Origin: Phenylobacterium sp.
GTDB lineage: Bacteria > Pseudomonadota > Alphaproteobacteria > Caulobacterales > Caulobacteraceae
Direction: 5' to 3'
Length of the DNA: 64,000 nt
Assembly: GCF_030698145.1 (NCBI RefSeq)
Contig: NZ_JAUYNW010000017.1
Coordinates: 29,862-93,861, forward strand
Part shown: one piece after another, positions 16,931 to 24,905 of the stretch
Position numbering within the stretch: position 1 is the stretch's first letter
Layout of the letters: each line of letters starts with the position of its first letter
Translations under genes and position numbers: made by a program
Notes under the pieces: generated by a model
What the model was told of the DNA's origin: nothing
The model's database searches: none
What the model saw: only the letters and a program-made list of their open reading frames with translations

Positions 16931-17568
16931 TCCCGCTTCGAAGCGTCCAGACGGCTGGCGGCGAAGTGGCGGTCATCCTGCGCCGGTCCGATCGCGCCGT
17001 CGGCTATGTGAAAGACGGGGTGCTGCAGACGCTGATCGACGCCCGCGGCCACAACCTCGCGCCGCATGTGAACGCTGCGGTGGATGTCCTGCTGCAGGAG
17101 AAGGTTCGCCAGGCGCTCGTGCTGGGCTATGGCGGCGGCGCGGCCTCGACCATGCTGCACCGAGCTGGCGTGGATGTGTTCGCTGTGGACTGCGATCCCT
17201 GCGCCAAGCCGCTGGCGCAGCTCTTCTTTCGGGCCCCGCCCTGCCTCGATGTGGTTGTCAGCGACGCCGCGGCCTACGTCGAGTGGGCCGCGGCGACCTC
17301 CTTCGACGGCGTCCTCATCGATTTCCAGGACTCTATCGAGACGCCCAAGGCCTATTTGTCCCAGTCCTTCTGGCGGGCGGTGGCGAGGGTGCTTCGTCCC
17401 AGAGGCATGGCCGTCGTCAACGTGACCCCGTGGCTTCATGGCGGACCCGACTGGCGGACGTTTCAAGGCGCCCTCGGCCTGGGCGGCTTCGACGCGGTGG
17501 CGCTGAGTGATGAGCACGGCGCCGGCAACCGGATTCTGGTGACCGTTCGCGGCGCCGCGGCGACATAG
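16927..17568 (+). CDS. spermidine-synthase-fold (SAM-binding) protein, paralogue 2
   Basis: A 213-residue relative of the protein at 13059. The same blocks occur in order: YVKDGVLQTLIDARGHNLAPH, the glycine loop ALVLGYGGGAASTMLHRAG, FAVDCDP, DVVVSDAAAYVEW and FDGVLIDFQDSIE. It is shorter than polyamine synthases and the barrel domain is reduced, so the reaction is unknown. It overlaps sulP by ATGA. Two such paralogues within 4 kb, one coupled to an anion transporter, suggest a shared pathway; this is inference. Confidence 0.75.
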   Translation: MIPLRSVQTAGGEVAVILRRSDRAVGYVKDGVLQTLIDARGHNLAPHVNAAVDVLLQEKVRQALVLGYGGGAASTMLHRAGVDVFAVDCDPCAKPLAQLFFRAPPCLDVVVSDAAAYVEWAAATSFDGVLIDFQDSIETPKAYLSQSFWRAVARVLRPRGMAVVNVTPWLHGGPDWRTFQGALGLGGFDAVALSDEHGAGNRILVTVRGAAAT

Positions 17569-17654
17569 TCCCGCGCCGATCGACAGCCCAGACGACCTTC
17601 CTGGGCCTCAAGCATGGGGCCTGGCGGCGCGGTCCGAACTGCCGGGAGGACCCG

Positions 17655-17698
17655 CTCTCAATCAGCGGGTCGCAGGTTCAAATCCTACCGCACCCACA
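17655..17698 (+). pseudogene. 3' tRNA fragment, possible attachment-site remnant
   Basis: The stretch starts with an anticodon loop like that of tRNA-Lys(CTT) (CTCTCAATCAGC against the usual CTCTTAATC), continues through a five-base variable loop and T-arm (GCAGGTTCAAATCCTAC), and ends in an acceptor strand CGCACCCA. The matching 5' half (expected GGGTGCG, D-arm) is absent, the anticodon stem cannot form and the T-stem has a C-A mismatch. It is therefore not a working tRNA. Break points at the anticodon loop are typical of integrase att sites. Confidence 0.6.
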
Positions 17699-17700
17699 AA

Positions 17701-17724
17701 AATTCTCTTAGAATTCCGAGAATT
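17701..17724 (+). terminator. stem-loop after tRNA fragment
   Basis: AATTCTC and GAGAATT form a 7-bp AT-rich stem with a 10-base loop, immediately 3' of the tRNA-like fragment. No U-tract follows, so termination is uncertain; it could be a relic of the original tRNA terminator. Confidence 0.3.
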
Positions 17725-17893
17725 AAGGCCGACCCTTTCGGGAGATAGTCAAGCGTCGACATTAGAACGGCGTTTGGAACGGCAAACTCGCGACCACTGA
17801 CATCAGAGCCCTCGCGGCGTGTTGAGGCGAAAGCGGCCGGAGACACCGCCACATCGAGGCCGAGACGCAGTGCGCAAGCCGGCGCTTCGCCCC

Positions 17894-18214
17894 CTAGAGA
17901 TTCGTCTCGAGCGTCCGCATCGGGGGTTCGTGTTTCTCGGCGATATCGAGGCACTCCTCGTGACGCTTCGCTCGGCTGACATTCAGACGAATGAAGACGT
18001 CCGTGGCGCGGTGGACAGTCTGCGCTACCTTCCAGCCGCGAAATGCCTCGCGGAGGCTGTCGATCTCAGCGCAGCAGATCAGAGCCCAGCTAGCGTCATC
18101 TCGCCGGACGTAGATCACGTTCCCCGCCGTGGCCGGGAGCTCCTCGCGCTCCTGATGACGCCGGAACCGGTAAGTGGCGCCGCTGGCGCCGGCGATGTCG
18201 AGCACCTGAGTCAT
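17894..18214 (-). CDS. conserved hypothetical small protein
   Basis: A 106-residue soluble protein beginning MTQVLDIAGASGATYRFRR and containing GNVIYVRRDDASWALICCAE and VFIRLNVSRAKRHEECLDIAEKHEPPM. The last block is reminiscent of small alphaproteobacterial proteins of unknown function. AAGG lies upstream of the ATG. No catalytic motif, signal peptide or helix span was found. It stands alone next to the tRNA scar. The opposite-strand frame here (17819-18226) is less protein-like. Confidence 0.6.
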   Translation of the reverse strand: MTQVLDIAGASGATYRFRRHQEREELPATAGNVIYVRRDDASWALICCAEIDSLREAFRGWKVAQTVHRATDVFIRLNVSRAKRHEECLDIAEKHEPPMRTLETNL

Positions 18215-18365
18215 GACGAACCTTAGATGGCGGAAGAGCCTCCAGTCGCATCTTGGATCGACGAGAGTGGGGCGGAGCGCGACGCGCTTTTGTCATCTTT
18301 ATCGCCGCCCGACCACGTGGCTTCGTCGCCAATGACCCAGCCCCCGTCGCCGGGATAGGTCAAGT

Positions 18366-18896
18366 CTAGGGTGTATTGGGTCGGCCGATCAGCGCATAGA
18401 TCGGATCGTCCGGCCATGAGCCGCCGATCGGTTGGCGTCGGCCGAAGCGCTCGGCTTCCGTTCCCGGCGGCAGGGGCATCTGCTCGACCCAGTCGAACAC
18501 CACCAGACGGCGGGCCACCCGCCACTCGTCGCCGCGCTTTTCGAACCAGTCGACATAGCGGCCGGCCATGTCCCACTGCACGAGGGCCCCGTTCTCGGTC
18601 TGACGCTGCAGGGCGGTGAAATAGGACTCGACGGCCGCGCCGCCCGGCTTGCATTCGATAAGGATGTTGTGGATCTGATGGATGCCCCTCTCGATCGTCG
18701 GCAGGGTCTTCAGGGCCCAGGCGATGAAGCCCTCAGCGCTGCCCTGGTAGGCGCCGTGATTGTCGGTGGCGTCCGGCCAGTAGGCTGAGCGCAGGGCCGC
18801 CTCGTCCTTGCGGTCGATCCCGCGGCAGTAGCGATAGATGCAGTCTCGGATCATCTCTCGATCCCAGAGTTCCTGCAGCTTGTCGGTGTTGGTCAT
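18366..18896 (-). CDS. SnoaL-like (NTF2-fold) protein
   Basis: A 176-residue alpha+beta-cone protein of the SnoaL_4 type: ELWDREMIRDCIYRYCRGIDRKDEAALRSAYWPDATDNHGAY, then IHQIHNILIE and WDMAGRYVDWFEKRGDEWRVARRLVVFDW. The family includes ketosteroid isomerases, hydratases and dehydratases as well as non-enzymatic members, so no reaction is assigned. It is the last gene of the MFS-OYE-SnoaL run and is preceded by a broken homologue. Confidence 0.85.
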   Translation of the reverse strand: MTNTDKLQELWDREMIRDCIYRYCRGIDRKDEAALRSAYWPDATDNHGAYQGSAEGFIAWALKTLPTIERGIHQIHNILIECKPGGAAVESYFTALQRQTENGALVQWDMAGRYVDWFEKRGDEWRVARRLVVFDWVEQMPLPPGTEAERFGRRQPIGGSWPDDPIYALIGRPNTP

Positions 18897-18947
18897 GGGT
18901 CTCCCCCGGTTCTGGATAGGTCTGCATGATCGTGTGGGCCGCAGGGT

Positions 18948-19368
18948 CTATGGCAACGCCATCAGAGGCGTGATTGCACGCCGTTTGAAACACCAGCCGC
19001 CCGAGCCGCGGCGAAATAAGTCGTTGTATCTGACGACTCCAGTGGCGCGGCCGACCGGCGTCGCCGTTCCTGGTCCCTCCTCGCTCGCGATCACCACGCC
19101 CAGGCAGCCGCCCTGCGCCGTATCGGCGTCGATGGGCGTCGAGCGCCACATAGAGCCTGAGGCCCTGCTCCGGGATCGACTTTACGAAGTCGACAATCTC
19201 CGACCGGCCCCTCAGCTTGAAGGGAAGCGATCCGCTCCGCACGACCTCGGCATCCACGGCGAACAGCGACGCCACCGCCTCCCCGTCGCGAGACGTCAAC
19301 AGGCGGAAATAGTCCGCCAAAAGGCGCTCGCACGCCCGCTCGATGATCAATCTCGCCAAGTCGTCCAT
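18948..19368 (-). pseudogene. frameshifted SnoaL-like gene
   Basis: The N-terminal half (MDDLARLIIERACERLLADY to GLRLYVALDA) and the C-terminal half (IDADTAQGGCLGVVIASEEG to ITPLMALP) are both SnoaL-like but lie in different frames. Removing one base from the GGG at 19134-19136 (CCC on the coding strand) joins them as LYVALDAIDADTAQGG, giving about 140 residues. The start overlaps the OYE stop as TGATG, so the gene was once an ordinary member of the operon. Either a recent mutation or a base-calling error explains it. Confidence 0.75.
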
Positions 19369-20471
19369 CAATGGAGCTCGTCGAGCTTGCTGATATCGAA
19401 CGCCCGCAGTCGGTCGCCGCGCCCTTCTGCGATGTTCTCCAGCCAATGCGGATCGCTAAGCAGGGCGCGCCCGACGGCCACCAGGTCGAACTCGTCGCGC
19501 GCCAGCCGTTCGAGGAGCTGGTCGATGGAGGTCGGCGCCGATGTCCCGCCTCCAAAGCCGGTGATGAAGTCGCCGGACAGGCCGACCGATCCCACCGTCA
19601 TGGCGGTCCGGCCGGTCAGGCGGCGCGCCCACCCCGCCAGGTTCAGATCCGAACCCTCGAAGGCCGGCTCCCAGAAGCGCCTTTGCGAGCAGTGAATGAT
19701 GTCCACACCCGCGTCGCACAGCGGCTCCAGCATGGCGGCGAATTCGCGCGGCCCGTCGGCCAAGCGGGCGGCGTAGTCCTGCTGTTTCCATTGTGAGACG
19801 CGCAGGGAGATTGGCAGGGCCTGACCCACCTCGCGGCGGATCGCCTGGACGATCTCGGTGGCGAACCGAGTGCGCTCCGCGAGCGTGGCGCCCCCATAGC
19901 GGTCCGTCCGCCGGTTCGTCCCGGCCCAGAAGAACTGGTCGATGAGATAACCGTGGGCGGCATGGATCTCGACACCGTCGAAACCCAGGTCGGCGGCCCG
20001 GCGCGCCGCCGCAGCGAAGGCCCCGATGGTGTCGGCGATGTCGCCCTCGCTCATGGCCCGTCCGAACGGCGCGTCTGGCGACATCAGGCCCGACGGGCTC
20101 TCCACCTGCGCGTCGGGCGCCCATTGCGACCGACGGCCCTGGGTGGCGCCCACATGCCACAGCTGCGGCATGATCCGTCCGCCCTCCGCGTGCACGGCCG
20201 AAACGACCTCGGCCCAACCGGTCATCGCCGCCTCGCCCCAGAACCTGGGCACGTTGGGATCATCCCCCGATCCAGGGCGCTCCACCACCGTGCCTTCCGT
20301 GATGATCAGCCCGACGCCGGCGCGCGCGCGGCGCGCGTAATAGGCCGCGACGTCCGGGCCCGGCACGCCGCCTGGCGATCGCGACCGGGTCATCGGCGCC
20401 ATGACCACGCGGTTGGGCAACCGCAGGCCCGCGACATCGTAAGTTCGGAAGAGGGTGTCCGCGGCCGGCAT
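19368..20471 (-). CDS. old yellow enzyme family FMN oxidoreductase
   Basis: A 367-residue TIM-barrel flavoprotein that typically reduces activated C=C bonds of enones with NAD(P)H. Visible motifs are LPNRVVMAPMTRSR, LIITEGTVV, PQLWHVGA (substrate-binding His), VEIHAAHGYLIDQFFW and TDRYGG, then TVGSVGLSGDF at the phosphate end. It resembles NemA/morphinone reductase more than the longer 2,4-dienoyl-CoA reductases, having no Fe-S extension. It lies 33 bases after the MFS gene and is coupled by TGATG to the broken SnoaL gene. Confidence 0.92.
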   Translation of the reverse strand: MPAADTLFRTYDVAGLRLPNRVVMAPMTRSRSPGGVPGPDVAAYYARRARAGVGLIITEGTVVERPGSGDDPNVPRFWGEAAMTGWAEVVSAVHAEGGRIMPQLWHVGATQGRRSQWAPDAQVESPSGLMSPDAPFGRAMSEGDIADTIGAFAAAARRAADLGFDGVEIHAAHGYLIDQFFWAGTNRRTDRYGGATLAERTRFATEIVQAIRREVGQALPISLRVSQWKQQDYAARLADGPREFAAMLEPLCDAGVDIIHCSQRRFWEPAFEGSDLNLAGWARRLTGRTAMTVGSVGLSGDFITGFGGGTSAPTSIDQLLERLARDEFDLVAVGRALLSDPHWLENIAEGRGDRLRAFDISKLDELH

Positions 20472-20504
20472 CGGGCCTCCACTGAATTGCGGCGTTTGGA
20501 CGGG

Positions 20505-21830
20505 CTAGCCGACCTCGTCCTGGCGGATGGTCCGCGCGGCCAGGCCGAACAGGCAGGCGGCGACCAGCATCATCGAAGCCATCAGCGCCATGGACCACCG
20601 AAGGCCGGCCTCGGCGCCGAGGTGCTGCGCCAGGAGATCGCTCAGGACGCCGATCGTCAGGGGCCCCAGGCCGAGGCCAATGATGTTGACGAGGAACAGA
20701 AGCACTGCGGCCGCCGTCGCGCGCACCTCGGGGCGCACGACGCTCTGCACGGCGGCGAAGGCCGGCCCGAAGGTCAGGCCGTTGGCGAGCACCGCCGGCA
20801 GCACGAGGGCCAGTGACAGCTCAAGGGAGGCCGGCGCCATGACGAGGGCGAAGGCCGGCGCGCCGAAGAGGGTCGCCAGGGCCGGCAGCCGGGCATAGCC
20901 GCTGATATCCCTCCTCGCCGCGCGATCGGCCAGCACGCCGCCTAGATAGGTCCCGGCGCCCGACCCCGCGCCGACTAGGAGACCGAGGGCGACACCCAGG
21001 AAGCCGATCGGACCGAGCCCGCTCTGCTCGCCGAGCCGGCCGAGCGCCTCGCCATGCGTGCGCAGGAAGAAGGAGCCGTAGAAGGCCGAGTGTCCGTAGA
21101 AGACGAACGAGGAGAAGCCGCCCGCCACCGCCACCAGCCAGAAGGAACGCTTGGCGCGTAGCTCCGCCATCGCATCGCGCAGGCTCAAGGAAGGCGTCGG
21201 GGCGCTGGCCTTGGCCGCGCCGCGACGCGGCTCCTTCAGGGTCAGTGCGATGACGGCCGCCAGCAGCAGCCCCGGCGCGCCGGCCAGCACGAAAGCCGTC
21301 CGCCAACCCAGGCTGTCGGCCAGAAGTCCGCCCATGGTCAGGCCCAGGAGCGATCCCAGCGGAATGCCTAGGGAATAGAAGGCGAGCGCGGAGGCCCGCT
21401 TTTCCTTTGGGGCGTACTCGGTGATCAGCGAATGGGCCGGCGGCGTGCAGCCCGCCTCCCCAGTGGCCACGCCCATCCGCATCAGGAGAAGCTCCGGAAA
21501 GCCGCGGGCGAAGCCGCACGCAATGGTGAAGCCGCTCCAGATGGCGAGCGAGCCGGCGATGATGGCCACCCGATTGGCGCGATCGGCCAGCCTCGCCACG
21601 GGAATCCCGAGCACGGTGTAGAACAGTGCGAAGGCCAGGCCCGTGACCGCGCCGACCTGCCAGTCGGCGAGCTTGAGGTCGTGCTTGATCGGCTCGGCCA
21701 GGATGGTGACGATCTGCCGGTCGAGCATGTTGAACGCATAGGCGAGCATCAGCACGATGAGGACATAGCGCCGGTAGCCCGGCGTGACGTCCCGAGCGAT
21801 CCCGCCGGCGGCTGCGACGCGTTGGTGCAT
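20505..21830 (-). CDS. MFS transporter, spinster-like
   Basis: A 441-residue 12-helix permease. The first span and loop contain YVLIVLMLAYAFNMLDRQIVTILAEPIKHDL, typical of MFS proteins found with catabolic genes in sphingomonads and caulobacters, and the loop 2-3 signature ARLADRANR. Further ATGs at 21851 and 21884 lie upstream, but GGACAGAG precedes the 21830 ATG best. The substrate is likely the compound or an intermediate of the neighbouring catabolic island; that is inferred from position after the TonB receptor gene. Confidence 0.88.
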   Translation of the reverse strand: MHQRVAAAGGIARDVTPGYRRYVLIVLMLAYAFNMLDRQIVTILAEPIKHDLKLADWQVGAVTGLAFALFYTVLGIPVARLADRANRVAIIAGSLAIWSGFTIACGFARGFPELLLMRMGVATGEAGCTPPAHSLITEYAPKEKRASALAFYSLGIPLGSLLGLTMGGLLADSLGWRTAFVLAGAPGLLLAAVIALTLKEPRRGAAKASAPTPSLSLRDAMAELRAKRSFWLVAVAGGFSSFVFYGHSAFYGSFFLRTHGEALGRLGEQSGLGPIGFLGVALGLLVGAGSGAGTYLGGVLADRAARRDISGYARLPALATLFGAPAFALVMAPASLELSLALVLPAVLANGLTFGPAFAAVQSVVRPEVRATAAAVLLFLVNIIGLGLGPLTIGVLSDLLAQHLGAEAGLRWSMALMASMMLVAACLFGLAARTIRQDEVG

Positions 21831-21921
21831 GGTCTCTGTCCCAAGGAACATCGGCGCTGGGCGAACTCGGAGGCGAGCAGCCATGCGGCGGACGATCGGC
21901 GTTCAGGATCTCAGGCCGGGC

Positions 21922-21945
21922 GGCGGCGGCCGGAAGGCCGCCGCC
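21922..21945 (-). terminator. strong GC hairpin after the TonB receptor gene
   Basis: GGCGGCGGCC, loop GGAA, GGCCGCCGCC: a perfect 10-bp stem 22 bases after the receptor stop. No U-tract follows on the minus strand, so it may attenuate or stabilise the message rather than end it, separating high receptor expression from the MFS-OYE genes. Confidence 0.45.
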
Positions 21946-21966
21946 GGGGAGGCGAACCCCGTCTGA

Positions 21967-24705
21967 TCAGAACCGCTTGCTGATCGAGACGCCGTAGGTC
22001 CGGGGGTCGAGGATGAAGGCGTTCTGCAGCAGACCCATGGCTTCATCGACGAAGAAGGTGTCGGTGATCGGCCGGTCGTTGAAGACGTTCTTCACATAGG
22101 CCTCGATCTCCAGGCCCATGGCCTCGTTCTTCGCCTGGATTGAGATGTTCCCGTTCTCCCAGCCTTCGAGGCGGTCGACCGTGGTGTTGTAGACCCGGGA
22201 GAAGGACTCCCCCTGGCGGTAGTAGTCGGCGCGCAGGGTGGCGTCCCAACCGGAGGGCAGGTTCCACGTGTACTGGGCGCCCAGCGACACCGTCCAGGGC
22301 GGCGCATTGGGCAGTTCCTTGCCCGACAGCTTGGCCGCGACGCCCTCGGCCGGGACGACGCCGAGCGAGGCGAAGGTCCCCGAGCAGACGCCGAGCAGAG
22401 CCAGCGGATTGCCCGAGACGCCCGCCACGGTCGCAGCGCCGGGCTGCTGCTGGATGATCGCCAGGAGATTGCCCAGGGCCGCGGTCGGGGCGACGCACCC
22501 GGCCATGCTCGAGGCCTTGACCAGGGTCAGGCTCGGATTGCCCTGCGTGCGGTTGACCGGGTCGATGGACGAGCCGTTCTGGACCTCGGTGTTGAGGAAG
22601 CCCGCATTGACGTTGAACCGCAGATTGTTCACCGGCTCCCAAATGCCCTCGACCTCGAAGCCGGTGACGATGGCGTCGATGTTCTCGGTGACCGAGATCC
22701 GGTTCACGAATTTCGAGATCTGATAGCCCTTGTAGTCGTAGTAGAAGCCCGTGAGGTTGAGGATCAGGGTCCCGTCCAGCAGCGTGTTCTTCATGCCGAC
22801 TTCGTAGGCGTTGACGAACTCCGGGTCGTAGATCGGCCGCGGAGCCCCGATCCCGCCGGCGCCGATATTGTTGGGACCGCCGCCTTTATAGCCACGCGAA
22901 TAGAAGGCGTAGAGCAGGGTGCTGTCGGTGAACGACAGGTCCGGCTTCCAGTCCACCCCGACCCGGCCGGTCATCTCGCTGAACTCGGCCGTGTACGATG
23001 CCGGCGCTCCGGGGGTCAGACCCGAGCCGGGCGTCAGGAGCTTCACCGGATAGCTGTAGAGGGTCTTGGTGTCCTTGGTGTAGCGCAGGCCGCCGGTGAC
23101 CTTCAGGGCGTCGGTCGCCTCCCAGTAGATCTCGCCGAAGGCCGCCTTGGAATCCAGTGTGTAGGGCTGATAGCTCAGATAGTTGCCGTGCCCGCTGGGG
23201 TTCGGCTCCGGGTTCGGGTTGATGTAGATGCAGTTGGTGGCGCCCAGCGCGCAGGTCGCCCCTCCGTTCGCCACCCGCGCGAAGTTCGTGAGGGCGTTCG
23301 ACAGGATGTAGAAGGACTGGATCGTCTCGTAGTCGACGTAGTTGGCGCCGATGCTGAAGTTCAACGGCCCCTCGAACGACGACGACAGCCGCACCTCCTG
23401 GGTCCACTGCTCGGACGGATGCTGGTTGGAATCGTAGACCTGCAGCGTGTTCGCTGGCCCGAGCTGCGGATCGTTCACCACCCCGCCCGGCGCCGTCGCC
23501 GTGGCGTTGAACGCCGTCGGGAAGCCGAAGCGGTACATGTCCTGTTCGGAGTTGTACTCGCCCTTGTAGTACGAGGTCAGCAGGTTGAACTGCAGGGTCG
23601 GCGTGATGTCCCAGGCGGCGCTGAGCTCAAGCACGTCCTCCTTGGCGTAGTAGCTCGGATCGACGGCCGACTCGACCGTGCTCAGGTCGGCGACCTGGCG
23701 CCTGTTGGCGCTGAGATCCCCGCTGGCCAGACCGCCCCGATAGGCCAGCAGGCCGAACAGGGTGGACAACGAGTTGGGCGTTCCGTTGGCGGCGTCGGCA
23801 TAGATCGAGCCGTTGGTGCAGCCCTGGCTGAGGAAGCCGCGCACCACATTGTTGGTGACCGCCACGCCGCCGACTGACGAGGGGCCGTTGTCGCGAGTGC
23901 ACAGGCCCTTGCCAGTGCGCAGGCGATCGTCATCCTCCTCGAAGTGCTGCCAGACAAGATTGGCCTTGAAGGTCTCGACCGGCGTGAACGCCAGGCTCGC
24001 GCGGACCGAATAGAGGTCGCGGCCGTCGATGTCGTGGCCCGTGGTCAGGTTGGTCGCGAACCCCGAACGGCTGAGATAGGAGCCGGCGACCCGCAGGGCC
24101 AGGGTGTCGTCGATGAGCGGGATGTTGACCATCGCACGCACCTTGCGGGTGTCGAAATTGCCGATCTCCCCGCGGATGGCGGCCTCGAAGCTGTTCGTCG
24201 GCTTGGCGGTGATGACGTTGACCACGCCGCCCGTGGCGTTGCGCCCGTAGAGCGTTCCCTGCGGGCCGCGCAGGACCTCGACGCGCTCGACGTCGAAGAA
24301 CTCGGCCTCGAACAGGCGGTTTTCGGTGAGCGGAGCGCCGTTCAGGTGGACGCCGGTGGAGGTGTCGCCGGTCACCGCCGTCTGCTTGGTGCCGATGCCG
24401 CGGATCTGGAAGTTGTAACCGCTATAGAAGCCCTTGGAGAAGGTGACGTTCGGCACGGCGCGCTGGAGGTTGGCGCCGCCGTCGATCTTCTGCGCCTCGA
24501 GCATGGTCTGCGAGAAGGCCGACACCGCGATCGGCACGTCCTGCAGGGCCTCTTCGCGCCGCTGCGCGGTCACCACCAGCTCGCTCATCAGGGTGTCGCC
24601 GTCCTGCGGCGCAGCTTCCTGGCCGAGCGCCGGCATGGCCACGAGGACGGCCAGCAGCGACACGCCAGCCGAAAGCACACGCGCCCGATTGTTAGATATT
24701 TGCAT
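21967..24705 (-). CDS. TonB-dependent outer-membrane receptor
   Basis: A 912-residue receptor. A signal peptide (VLSAGVSLLAVLVAMPALGQ) is followed by a TonB-box region (SELVVTAQRREEALQDVPIAV), the plug domain (to about 190, with VEVLRGPQGTLYGRNATGGVVNV written here as blocks RGPQGTLYGRNATGG) and a 22-strand barrel ending in a terminal aromatic residue (SISKRF). The start has GGGGGAAA 6-13 bases upstream; a farther ATG lacks one. Such receptors in caulobacters and sphingomonads take up hydrophobic or complex organic substrates. A motif shared with neighbouring operons lies about 140 bases upstream. Confidence 0.93.
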   Translation of the reverse strand: MQISNNRARVLSAGVSLLAVLVAMPALGQEAAPQDGDTLMSELVVTAQRREEALQDVPIAVSAFSQTMLEAQKIDGGANLQRAVPNVTFSKGFYSGYNFQIRGIGTKQTAVTGDTSTGVHLNGAPLTENRLFEAEFFDVERVEVLRGPQGTLYGRNATGGVVNVITAKPTNSFEAAIRGEIGNFDTRKVRAMVNIPLIDDTLALRVAGSYLSRSGFATNLTTGHDIDGRDLYSVRASLAFTPVETFKANLVWQHFEEDDDRLRTGKGLCTRDNGPSSVGGVAVTNNVVRGFLSQGCTNGSIYADAANGTPNSLSTLFGLLAYRGGLASGDLSANRRQVADLSTVESAVDPSYYAKEDVLELSAAWDITPTLQFNLLTSYYKGEYNSEQDMYRFGFPTAFNATATAPGGVVNDPQLGPANTLQVYDSNQHPSEQWTQEVRLSSSFEGPLNFSIGANYVDYETIQSFYILSNALTNFARVANGGATCALGATNCIYINPNPEPNPSGHGNYLSYQPYTLDSKAAFGEIYWEATDALKVTGGLRYTKDTKTLYSYPVKLLTPGSGLTPGAPASYTAEFSEMTGRVGVDWKPDLSFTDSTLLYAFYSRGYKGGGPNNIGAGGIGAPRPIYDPEFVNAYEVGMKNTLLDGTLILNLTGFYYDYKGYQISKFVNRISVTENIDAIVTGFEVEGIWEPVNNLRFNVNAGFLNTEVQNGSSIDPVNRTQGNPSLTLVKASSMAGCVAPTAALGNLLAIIQQQPGAATVAGVSGNPLALLGVCSGTFASLGVVPAEGVAAKLSGKELPNAPPWTVSLGAQYTWNLPSGWDATLRADYYRQGESFSRVYNTTVDRLEGWENGNISIQAKNEAMGLEIEAYVKNVFNDRPITDTFFVDEAMGLLQNAFILDPRTYGVSISKRF

Positions 24706-24762
24706 GCTTGTTTCCCCCAAGTTTGAGCAGCGCCTTAGGCAGCTCGATGTTGTCGTTGACCA

Positions 24763-24779
24763 GACGTCCTCAGGACGTC
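24763..24779. promoter_or_regulatory. GACGTCCT palindrome upstream of TonB receptor
   Basis: GACGTCCT-C-AGGACGTC is a perfect 8-bp inverted repeat 58 bases before the receptor start. It could be a second operator or a 5'-UTR hairpin. No matching copy was noticed elsewhere in the window. Confidence 0.35.
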
Positions 24780-24845
24780 GCATTCGATAATAAAACTATC
24801 GGCGATCGCCTTCCGAACCCCGCCGCCTTCCCCTGGAGACGGCCC

Positions 24846-24867
24846 GATATTTCATTCGCGATATTCG
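24846..24867. promoter_or_regulatory. putative catabolic-regulon site E
   Basis: GATATTTCATTCGCGATATT closely resembles the site at 37000-37020 (GAGATTTCATATGCGATCTT, minus strand; 16 of 20 identical). It lies about 140 bases before the TonB receptor gene. Regulator inferred to be the IclR protein encoded at 27562. Confidence 0.45.
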
Positions 24868-24905
24868 AAAGATGCGCGCATTCATGGTCCCGCATCGCCC
24901 TGCAC

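Larger units (their letters stand above)
17569..17893. other. intergenic region with tRNA scar
   Basis: 325 bases between converging units. It contains the 3' tRNA-like fragment at 17655-17698 and a stem-loop at 17701-17724. The minus-strand frame 17685-17954 begins or ends in these elements and looks spurious. No integrase is seen nearby. Confidence 0.5.

Noticed and set aside
17655..17698. Functional tRNA gene
   Set aside because: No 5' acceptor strand or D-arm, and the anticodon and T stems do not pair properly.
17685..17954. Minus-strand 89-codon frame over the tRNA scar
   Set aside because: It reads through the stem-loop and tRNA-like sequence and overlaps the better-supported gene at 17894.
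17819..18226. Plus-strand frame opposite 17894-18214
   Set aside because: The minus-strand protein has a better start signal and protein-like blocks; this one is compositionally a shadow.
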